Assembly (NCBI GenBank): GCA_921293015.1
Contig: OV121091.1
Location: 23,172,839 to 23,236,838 of the forward strand
DNA from: Phorcus lineatus
Lineage: Eukaryota > Mollusca > Gastropoda > Trochida > Trochidae
DNA length: 64,000 nt
Direction: 5' to 3'
Part shown: one piece after another, positions 43,601 to 55,600 of the stretch
Layout of the letters: each line of letters starts with the position of its first letter
Numbering within the stretch: position 1 is the stretch's first letter
Notes under the pieces: model-generated
The model's input: the letters and a program-made list of their open reading frames with translations, nothing else
Databases searched by the model: none
Told to the model about the DNA's origin: nothing
Translations under genes and position numbers: made by a program

Positions 43601-46600
43601 GGATAAATCTGAAATATCAACAGCTTTCTTCAAAACTAATTTTGGAAACAACCATTATAAATTCTACAAATTATTCAGTGTAATCAATCTTTATTCCTAA
43701 TTCAAAATTTCATCTTAATTAACATAGACTCTCTCGACAAAAAGACATGAATGCATCATTTCCAACATAGTTAACTCACGTCAAGTCAGTTTCTAAAACC
43801 AGCACCATTGTTGTGAGAGCCATCACAGACAGACATTTTACAGCAAATACTGCAAAGTCTCTGTATTTGCCAAGAAATCAGACATATTGGCCGACATTTA
43901 CACCTATCGGTGTTGGCTGACCTTATCGAGATGTGTAGACAACAATAGTCAGCCAGTGCTTCTCCATGTGCTGCTTCCAAATGTCAGGAAATGTTGGTCA
44001 AGTATCAGCTTACTAATTGTTGCAAAAAGTAATTATGCCATTATGAATTAACTTTCTTATATGATTAGATTCATTGCTAGGTAACAGAAACAGAGAAAAT
44101 GTGAGAAATATCTATGCTACCAAGTGTTAAGAGACAGTTGTAATACAAAATACAGCTGTGAAACATGGCCCTTGGTCGGTATCTAAACAAGATGTGGGGA
44201 TCAAAGTGTAACCGTTTGAAAGAAGGCAGTTACTGAAGAGACGAAAAACATGAAAGCTCTTTTAACAATGGAAGACGTCATTCAAATTAGAAAATGAATT
44301 AACCAAGACATTATCCTGCATCTTCTAACTACAATTCAAGCATAATGTCAATTCTTCAATCAATAATTTATGGAACAAAATAAAAAAATAATTGTTTGGT
44401 TTACCTAGCAATTAAAAGATTTTATGCCGTCAGAATGTGAAATCAAAATGTATTTTCAATTCCAATACCTTTCATAACAATACCTGAAGTGATCTTGTAT
44501 CTGTCTCTGACGAAAAACTCCATACCTTGGTGCAACATCATCTCTAAAAGACCTTTGTTCCATAAATGTCTGAGAATGATCTCCCTTTGAAAAGGCCTGA
44601 GAGTAATCTCCCCTCACAAAGAAGTGCTCTCTGGGATAGAACATTACTTTATGTCCTGTTTGTCGAGGCCTGTTGTATGTTAACATATCAAAACTTGATC
44701 CTCGGGATGAATGGACTGAGTGATGTATCTGTGATGACAAGTTTGCCAACATGACATTGCCGACATGACGATCAACACTTTGACCTCTTGAAGAGTGCTT
44801 TGACTGATAAGGAGGCAATCTTGCAGACATGACATTGTCAATGTGATGGTCTACACTCTGACCTCTGAATTTGCATGCTGACAGTCCTGTAGACACTATT
44901 TCACCCATATGACGATCAACACTCTGACCTCTATTTTGATATGCTGAATGAGACAAAGCATTGTCAATTGGTCGATCCCTCAAAGACCTCTGATGGCTTG
45001 TTTGATAGATGTCCTGAGACAAACTAAGCATAACGTCTTCCCCATAGTCTCTTGAAAAACTGGAATCTGATCTTCTTTGAGACACTCTGGACGACAGGAA
45101 AATATCTAAGAGCCCTGCATTGCAGAACTGTAGGTACAGCGTCGAAAATGGACCAGCCATCCTTCTATTGTGTTTTTCTTTAAAATTAGGACAAAGTTGT
45201 CAATCCTCGAAGTCAAGAGCCATTATCAAATGACTGCCATGGAACAGGAACATTTGCTAGAGAACTAGAGTTAATGTTCAAGCAAATCATGGCATATAAC
45301 TTGAGTTCACAAATTTCAAACAAGTAGTCACTTTCTTCATGTCAACCAAAACCAAGAGTAGCTGTGAGGAACAATATCTTTGACTGATGCGAACGTTGTG
45401 TTGAATCAACTACTCCTCACAGACAAAATAAGTCTGATTGTCAAGACACATTAATCACAACATATGAAATATAACCAGAACTGCATGCACAGCTGTTGCT
45501 TCATACAAGATGTATACAAGATTATCCTGACAAGTCATCAGATTATCTCAGACACTTGAGAAAAATCCCTTTCATCAGACAGATACATGGGCGTTTCAAA
45601 CACTCCAAGGTTGTAATGAGATTTGTTTATCTGACCCAGCATATCTTCAAGATGTGGAAAGCACCATTCAAAATTAAGATGACTTTCTTCAATTTCAGGG
45701 ACATTTCCATGACATCAGCAGAAATTTGTTCATCAAGGACTATAAACATTTGTCCTAAAGTTTGAAAATGTGGAATCAGCAGCGGAGTCAAACAGTTTAA
45801 TTAATGAAAGATCAATGGTGAAGAATATTGTAGTTCTCAAGGACAAATTGATCACACAAGCATGATGAAAGCATCTCTATGCAAAATCATCAACGCCAAA
45901 TCAAAAACTTTACAATTACAAAGATGTCACAGAAAACATGAAAATTCCAACGGAACAAGCAAGATAAGCCTTCCAGCCACAGTCCAACTCAGTAGATCTT
46001 CCTTGGTAGTTAACACAGCTACCATAAAATTTTAGGATATAGCACTGTCCACATGAGACAGTAGCAGATATTGGTAGTCAAAAAAGACACCTCATATCTC
46101 TGACGCTCCCAGAAAGATCTGGGAGAGGTGATGGCTAATTGATGCATCTGCTGCAGAACATATCATATACCTTCAAGGTGCCATTGACTAAAAGTGTGAT
46201 AGCTCCTATCTGATGAAGCTTATTTTTTACCATCTGTTAAGAACCATTACACACGAAGCAGTTACATATGTCCTACCATAACATCCACCTTGGTGCAGTA
46301 GGTACATAGACACTGGCGAAGTACCTCAAACATATGGTATGAACAGCTATCAAATAATATACATGCATATCTGCACCGTTTCTCATGCGAAAGTGAAATT
46401 GCTTCAACATGAAGCCCTGTTTTTTATACATGATATAGATCTATAGAACTATTGAAAATACAATCCAAAAGCACTGCTGTACACATTATCATACCACTGC
46501 CATGATGGTTTGGTACCTTTCTCAAATCTCGCCATCATAGCATACCTTATTTCAAAAGTCTTACAGTATTCAAAGACAGCCTCTCAGAAGGAACATAAAT

Positions 46601-49600
46601 ATTCCTTCAAATGTTTGTTCCTTATAAAGATTTGGTAATCACTGAACCCATAAATTGGTTTGTTGTACATATAAATGATACATTTTTTATGACAAAAATA
46701 AATACATGAAGTCTCTTAAAGTGCATTCTGACCAGGTAATAAACAACAAACAAATACTCCACATGCAGAAAGGTAAGGTAATCACAGGTATCTGAGACAC
46801 TGATCCACTACCATCAGGTTATAAATGGCTCATTCAGGTATATTTCTATTTTTACGAGCGTATCATCTACAATGTCAACTGCTAGATTTTCTGTAAACAA
46901 GTGAATGTAGTTCAGTGTATTTCTCATGTGTATTGGGATGTATCAATTAACATCTGTAAAACAAGTAATACAAATCTTTGATGTAGATCATCAATGAATT
47001 GGATACTTTTATGTGCTTATTGCATGCAGTAACCAATGTACAGGTAACTGGTAAATATCCTACTTAATGAACTGGATGTGTATTGGATGGGATTTTGTAC
47101 AGGTGTGCAATTCAATGTAGACATTTCTTGTCAAGTGCATTGAAATGTGTAATAAGTGACATGAAATAGGGCTAGATTAGTCAAATATCAACTAAACCTC
47201 TTCAAAAAATCTTTTTCTCTTCAAATCCAATATCATTTTAAAGAACTTTGTACAAGTTTATTTAACACTGTTCTTTAATTTGTACCAACTACCAAACACT
47301 ATATAAAGCTCTTTACAAATCAAATTAGCATAATCTGGCCCTATTAAGACATTCTGATATTCTCATATTTTTGTGTGAAATAAACAGCTTACCTTCAACC
47401 ACATATGAAGAGACTGTCTTAACACACCTAACTAAACTACTTTCTTGATGCACAACCACATTTTATGTCTGTTCACTGTACACATCTATACTCACTGGAC
47501 AAAAATATTTCAGATATGAATAAATTAAAAAACAAAGATCAATTTACTCATTTACTCATTGATAAAATATCAATAATAACAATTTCAATATCCTCAATAT
47601 TTTTGTCCAGTATATAAGTATTAAAGTACTTACCAGGTGATCTCTGCAGGTGGTTTGCCGATGATCTTGCAGGCCAGTTGAGTCTTGGACCCCTCATACC
47701 CGGTGACGTCTGAGAGTTCTTCGTAAACCAGGGGAGCGTGTTCCGGCAGTTCTGAGAGTGAAGCACAAGGAATCAACATCTTAACTCATATTTTTGTAAT
47801 TTTCAACAAAACAAAATTCTTTCATCCCATCTTGCAAATTTTTATGATTTCCTGAATTTAAATATACGACAGTATAATCAACTACAGATGAAATCCAAAA
47901 GAAAAAAGTCTCTCAGTTTATAGAGATCCCAATTGTGAGGGATGTCCACTGTGGAAGACTTCCTTGAAGGAAAGTGCTGATCTGGCAAGTGGAACCAGAT
48001 GGTCTACCCTCTGATAACCTTCTGATAATATCAGCCATATGTACCCAGGGGATACCACTGATTCATTTATACATGTTTGATAGTTGAAAGTTGAGGGTTT
48101 TATATGTGTAGGACTTTTTCAAAATACCTTATATTATCAAGGGCACATGGAAAAAATTTCCATTGAGCATGAAAATTGTAATAAATTGTAATTGTAATCA
48201 AGAAATCTCTGAATTAAAATAATTTTTTCTTTAGGACAATTTTATCTATAGACAATAGAGAGGATAACACCCAATTGTATATTGCTAAGTAGGTTGAAGT
48301 TGATTCTCTCCAGGTAACAAGTAGCAATATAAATGTTATTTAGCCAAGCTGTTGTTTACAATTAAAGTATTAATTATTTGAGATTATGTTACCTCTTTGT
48401 GCTTTCCTTATCAAAAAATTTATATTTTTAATTAAGCATCTATCTTCTTTTCACTTTTAGGTTCCCTGTTTTTTAGAATGGCCAAGCTACCTTACACTGA
48501 CTAGAATCAAACTGAGCAGAAATGAAGCGAGGTCTTTTTCATTTTCTTCCAGATCAGAAATGAACAGACTTCAATCTCTGACCTAACTAGCACAAGAGTT
48601 TAAACAGACACTGAAGGGATACCTTTTCTGTCAAGAATTCGCAGTAATACTGTGCTGCACAAATTGCGCCTTGAACGTGTTATCAAGCAAAGATGGTGTG
48701 CTCAAGTAAAAGACTATTTTATACTATATACATATAAACATAAACAGATGTGCTCAACACACAAATCAGAATGAGAAAGGAACTTACCCATGACAAGTTT
48801 GCGAGCAAGGATTCCAATCTCTCCTTCTTTCCTGAAGATGGCGCTGTCACGAGACAGTCGACCAATAGGAAGAATGTCAAGTTCATCCTCCTGAAATTTG
48901 TAAATTAGTTATAAAGTAAGTAAAATTTAAAACAAAATAAGTAAACTAGAAATTGATAATCTGCGGTATGGTCATATGTATTTGCTTGGTATACACTGGA
49001 TCAACCTAACACCAACTGGTTATGGGCAAAATATTATAGATTGTTGTTACATTTTTTGTTCAGTGAATGGAAATGAAATAAAATTTAAATCAATAATGAT
49101 ATTTTTGAGAATTTGAATAATAATATGAAATTTATTGACTTCCATATGATAATAAAACTATGATTATAAATCTGCCATCTGGTCATACAGTGATCATAAA
49201 TTCTTCTATATTTACAGAAAAAGGATAAAGATTAAGCATTTTTATATTTTTATCAAATATCTTGTTTAAAATACAATATCATGGTAATTCAAAACATAAT
49301 CACCTTGTGCCTCTTCCTGTCTCGGTAGTCCTTGTGCCCTTGGCGGGACAGTTTGACTCCATGCAGCTTCTTCTCAGCAGAGCCCTGCAACAGAGTTTGA
49401 ACATGTAAACTTTGTCCTAGGAGTGACTTAACTAACTTTTCATTCATATTACAACATATTAGTTGAGGTTAAAGTGAGTTTTTGTTACTGATATGGTTGG
49501 TTATAGTAGTATTTGACTTTCACCAATTTGTAAAAAATATTAACCAAATGAAATGAGTAGTCTTTTACAATATTTTCAATAACAATTTGTTACTAAAAAA

Positions 49601-52600
49601 AAAAGGGTATCATATTTGCTATAAAAACATTTTAATTAGAATTAATGATTCGGTCAAAAGTGCAGTGACTAAATTGGTGCTAAGTGATATATTATCTTAA
49701 TTATGTCTTAGAAGTAAATTGCATTATAAAATGGATATAAGGAGAAAGCAGAGCTGAATCAAAGTAAAGTGTAAATACTAAAGAGCATGTTTGTAGGAAG
49801 GAATGTACAAAATGAGGTAGAAACCAAAACAACAGAGAGGCGTCTAAGCTTCCAGTACCTGTATAAAGAACACAATGATACTGATGAAATAAAAGAGACA
49901 AACTCAATATGAAGGACAGCACAGATGAATACCAAGAACAGTCCACACTGCTACTTCATTGGCTACCAGCTTAAAGGGATGGTCCTATCAGGGTTTATTC
50001 CCCCTTCGGAGGTTTGATAAGCTAAACTGTGAGTTGAAATCTTTTCAAGTTTACCTATGCTACATTTTAAAACAAAGTTACAAGTCATTATCCCATTGTC
50101 CACACTGCTACTTCATTGGCTACCAGCTTAAAGGGATGGTCCTATCAGGGTTTATTCCCCCTTCGATGTTTGATAAGCTAAACTGTGAGTTAAAATCTTT
50201 TGAAGTTTACACATGATACATTTGAAGACAAATTTACAAGTCATTATCCCATTGTCCATACTGCTACTTCATTGGCTACCAGCTTAAAGGGATGGTCCTA
50301 TCAGGGTTTATTCCCCCTTCGATGTTTGATAAGCTAAACTGTGAGTTAAAATCTTTTGAAGTTTACACATGATACATTTGAAGACAAATTTACAAGTCAT
50401 TATCCCATTGTCCACACTGCTACTTCATTGGCTACCAGCTTAAAGGGATGGTCCCATCAGGGTATATTCCCCTTCGTTGTTTGATTAGCTTAACTGTGAG
50501 TTGAAATCTTTTGAAGTTTACACATGATACATTTGAAAACAAATTTACAAGTCATTATCCCATTGTCCATACTGCTACTTCATTAGCTACCAGCTTAAAG
50601 GGATGGTCCTATCAGGGTTTATTCTCCTTCGGAGGTTTGATTAGCTAAACTGTGAGTTGAAATCTTTTGAAGTTTACACGATACATTTGAAGACAAATTT
50701 ACAAGTCACTATCACATTGTCCATACTGCTACTTCATTGGCTACCAGCTTAAAGGGATTTTCCTATCAGGGAATATTCTCCCTTCGGAGGTTTGATTAGC
50801 TAAACTGTGAGCTGAACCCTTTTGAAGTTTACCTAAGTTGTCTATTGTCCATTGTCTAAGGAACCCTTGCACAAGCTTTCATCCTTCTTTCTTAAGTGAG
50901 TTGGTGTTTAGCACCGCTTGGGCAATGTTTCAATGGTCTAAGCTTCATTGAGCTTTTAGTTTCAGAATAGAGATTTCAGAATAGAGTAGGCGTTTCAGTC
51001 CTTATGAGTTACAAAGCTATAGTGACAACTTTTTGCTCTTTCCAAAGATGTATTTGGTTACATGTTAACAAACAATAAAGTAATCTTTGCACAAGCTTTC
51101 TAAAATTTTCATTTTGTGTAAGAGGTTTATAAAGCAGTTCTCATAGACAGAACTACAAATCTATATTGACTCTAGATGACATTACACATGTATTATCTCA
51201 CTCAATTTGAATACTTTAGTATTGTACCATGTGCCCACTTGTGTGAATAAAAATATTTGAAAAAAAAAAAAAATCTATATTGTCAGCTTTTGCAATTGGA
51301 AGATATTTGAGGACAAATTTACAAATAATAGTCCCAATAAGAGTGTGGTAACACAGTTTTGTTTATGGAGGGAAGAACTTGCAGGCTGAGCTGCAAATGT
51401 TTAAATCCAGCTGGTGAACTTGAAGAAGGAGAGAAGACTGCCCCTTACAGAGTGAGCATGCGGTGTTAGACTACTTACATCCGTCTCATCTCCCTCAGGT
51501 TTGGGTCGCGGCTGTGGAGGCAGAAAGTAAGCATGATATGATAGGAGTGCATTCCATTATATGAGGTGACGTCATGATACACTGCAACTTGGGGGCAGGC
51601 AATCTGGGGTAGGGGTATCGGTTACGCTATGCAGTGATTGGTTATGATGAAATCATAAAAACAATTCTGTGATGTGTTTGAATTAACCTTTAAAATGCTC
51701 TTCTGATAAAGCATGGGAATTGAACTTGATGTCTTTCTGATTGAAGTAACATTACTATGAATGGTTACAATAAATTTGTAATTTTTTTTCTGTAATATGA
51801 ATTAGACCAAAACAATGTGGAATTAAGTCTTCAACTTAGAAACAAATTACAAATGGGCTAAATTCAAGACAAAAATGAATCCTATTTTGTTTAAATGACA
51901 TAAAAAGTTCCATCATTATGTGGTTTAATTGTTCACGAGTCAGCACTTATATAGACCGGGTGAGAAAAGATCATTGATTAATAGTTGTGTGGCTACATGT
52001 ATTAATGTAAATTTAGATAAAGTAATATTATATGATATACATTCAATTATATATATATATTTTATTCAAAACAATTTTGGGAAACAATTTTATGGCTTGG
52101 TCAGGTCAATGTGATGAACAAAGACAATCAAAACCATGCTCACAATACAAAACTCTCAAATAAATTAACAATGTTAGTCTGACATTTCATTTGAATTTTT
52201 TAGTGAACTTTTTTTTAGTTATGATGAATATGAAATTAGAGTTAACTCCAATAGTGCATATATTGAACAATATTCACTTTTTTAATTACGATTCCTACAT
52301 TCGAAATTTGATGATTAAAGGGACATAACTCCACAAGTTGTTGACACACATCTCAAACATGACTTGGCCATGCTGATATGCCACACCAAAAGCACTTTGA
52401 ATTGTCATTTGTATACAGGATTCCATGTGACAGCCTCATGGTGTAGAGGACCAGATAGGTAAAAACACTTACGTTCAACCATGGGTGGGCCAAAGCTTCG
52501 TCAATTGTCATTCTTTGTCTGGAATAATCAAAATTTTACCATATGAGCCACAAATAAAAGCGTGATCATGTTTATGAAATCTGCATGGCTCAGTAACCAA

Positions 52601-55600
52601 ATAAACATGACATTAAGTCCAATGCAATACAGGAAAAGAAGATATAAGTTACCTATATACAGGATATATCAAAATGCTCATCCCTGCGTACAAGAAAAAC
52701 AGGATGCGAAATAATCTATAAAGCTACTTACTTCTGACTCATTAACATACTTAAAAGAATGCATTTTTAATGCACATGTGATTGAAACATTGTGAACTTT
52801 ATGGTCATGACTCCATCAACCTATAGATGGTAATGGAAACAGGAGTAAAGTGGCAGAATGATGAAAATTGAAGGGATCACCTATTTAGAATTTGGGCGGA
52901 CAAGAGTAGGGTTCAAGCTTAATTCATCAAAAGAAAAGGGAATCGAAATCCAAGAATATCATCTGTCTGAGATACACCAGTGGAATAAAAAGATAACAAT
53001 GTTGTACTGACTTCTTGTCCTTGGCAAATAACAAAATAAAAATGTTGTACTCACTTCTTGTCCTTGACGAGGAGTTTGTCGATGAAGTCCCGAGCCTCCT
53101 CAGACACAGGGTCCCAGGCTTCATCATCGTAGTCAAAGTCAGCGCGGTTGATGGCGGCGAAGGTTTCCTGGTCTGTTTCTCCCGCAAATGGTGAATATCC
53201 ACTCAGGCTGTTTGAAACAGATAGCATTTAATGATTACCTATATAGAAATATTTACTTTATTACTGGAACCAGTGTATCTTCCCTCTGGCAAGGATTGCC
53301 TAAAATGTCAAATGGTGAAAATGTTGTCTGTTTGGAACAAAGGAAAAAGATTTGCTTTTCTTATAGTAAGTCATTATCTTGACCATTATCCAAACAACTA
53401 GTACGTGCTATAAAAAGTTTGTTCAAAATCATAACTTATAAACAAAAAATTCATGTTAATACTGTTTTTGTGCAATGAATATAAAAAGTTGGAATGTTGA
53501 ATAAACTTAGATATCAGAAACATTTGTATAGCAAGAAAAACATGTGTAACCACTTTTAGGAAATTCAATTTCAACGTAAAGAAAGAAAATATCAGCCAAA
53601 ATTCAAAATTTGTAACTTTTAATTCAAGAAGAGAAGATAGCTAAAGCCTCAACTCACAGCACGTAGGACACGACTCCAAGAGACCACATGTCAGTGGCAA
53701 AGGAGACTGGTTCAAAGCTGATGATCTCTGGTGCGCAGAACTCAGCGGTTCCGAAGAGGACCTTCACGGCCTTGCCCTCCTCCAGACGCTGGGCCAGACC
53801 AAAGTCGATGATCTTCAGGTCTTTGCTGTCCTTCGTCACGCACATCACGTTCTCAGGCTGGGGACAAGGACAGGGACCAACTTGTTTAAATTTAACTACT
53901 TATAACTATGGAAGACAATTTCTGTATTCAATTACTGACGTCTATTGGGGAGAATTTATGGAGGACAACTTCTTTATTCCCCAAAACTTGATGTCTCTGG
54001 GCAAAATAATGGAGGTTAACTTCTTTAACCCAAAATTATGCAAAATTCATATCATATAAGGACAATTTTATTGATGAACCTTTTTCATTCAGACAGTCAT
54101 AAAAAATACCACATTTAATATATTTTGATTGTTTAGTGTAAAACAATGTTGCAAATCAAGAGGAACCAGATTTCCACAGGTTCAGATTGAGAGAGAGAGA
54201 GAGAGCTGTTACCTTGAGGTCGAGGTGGATGACGTTGTTGTGGTGCATGTGCTGCACGCCCTCACAGATCTGTCGCATGTACGTGATGCAGTCCTCCTCC
54301 GTCAGGTCGTACTCCTGCTGCACCAGCCGGTCAAACAACTCACCGCCAGACAGTCTGCAGGTAAAGCAAGAACATTTATAAACTGTACCCCAAACACATA
54401 CAGAGAGACAGACTGTGGACAGAGAAACAATAGAGTGACAAACTACGGACATAGGTTATGGTCATTGCAATAGTGCTATCAACTTTCAATGGTGCATGGA
54501 AATTTTCAACCATCAGGAAATATCTTTTTTACATAGAGAATTCAAAACTCAAAACAAAACTTGTTGATAAATATTCAATTTCAGTACCCAAATCTAAAAT
54601 TAATGCAAATATAGTCCAACAATATATTTTTTTTTAAAAAGTTCTCGTAGCTACGGAATCCTACATTTTTTTCTGACTCATAACATATGAGAAAACAAAA
54701 AGAAAAAGTATGTTTACACATTATATATTAGAAGACAAACTAGTGACATTGTGTTCATCATCTAATAACATAACTGTTTCACAAAGGACATATCTCTTAA
54801 TCTCATTTTTTCAGGATGATAAATTATCAATCTCAATAATAACTCAAGAAAAGTCAAAGAAAAATCACTTAGTTATACCATCATCCTGAACTCTCCTAAT
54901 GCTTAAATCATGATGTCAAGACAATATATATATCAGACTCACAGTTCTAGGATCATGACCATCTCTCCGGGTGCGTCGAAGGCTTCGTGGAGCTGCAGCA
55001 GCTTCTTGTGGTGCAGGTGGTTCATCATGTCGATCTCGTGTCTCACCATCTCCTTCTCGCTGGGGCGGCACCGGATGAATTTGGCGGCAAAGTTACGTCC
55101 TGTTGCTCTTTCTATTGCTCTGTGCACAACTCCAAATGCTCCTCTGGAAGGGATGATATAAACAATTTAGATACAATTAGATTTTAGTCCTTTGATTATG
55201 TGACAAAGTTACAAGTGTTGGATTGGAGATCTTTATAACAAGGAAAAAGTTAATGTGTAAATAAAGAAATTTATTGCAACCAAAGTCGAAATTTTTCAAT
55301 CAACTTCAAAAGGATGAGGATATGGCTAAACAGCTTCTTTATTCTGAATCGGCGATATTTCAATATAAATTCCAACCTCTCTGTCAAGCACCTTGAAGAA
55401 TGTCATTTACAACACTGATAAGAAAGGAAATGAAACAAGTTTTACGTAACATACAAATGGTCAGGGCACATTTTACACACCTGCCGAGTTCCTCACAGAT
55501 GATGTACTTGCTGAGGATGTCTCCTCGGATACTGTTCACATCCACCGGTGATCCGAAGAACTCCTCGTCATCTGGACAGGGTAGGAAAACAACATAAGGT

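Larger units (their letters stand above)
34306..47633 (-). other. 13.3-kb intron splitting Ig1
   Basis: Between exons 16 and 17. It contains the two long candidate alternative exons (44.5-45.2 and 37.6-38.3 kb), the tRNA-derived SINE, a C-rich tract with a CA run at 41.45-41.49 kb and a 43-bp tandem duplication at 42.95 kb. The 45.2-46.6-kb part is less AT-rich than usual introns but shows no reading frame I can support. Confidence 0.8.

Noticed and set aside
43786-43980. Cys-rich 64-codon minus-strand ORF
   Set aside because: Considered as a possible intervening Ig exon or small secreted peptide; no Ig strands, no signal peptide and no phase fit to exons 16 or 17.
49941-50860. CRISPR-like array
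   Set aside because: The whole 155-bp unit repeats without unique spacers, inside a eukaryotic intron; it is a tandem satellite.
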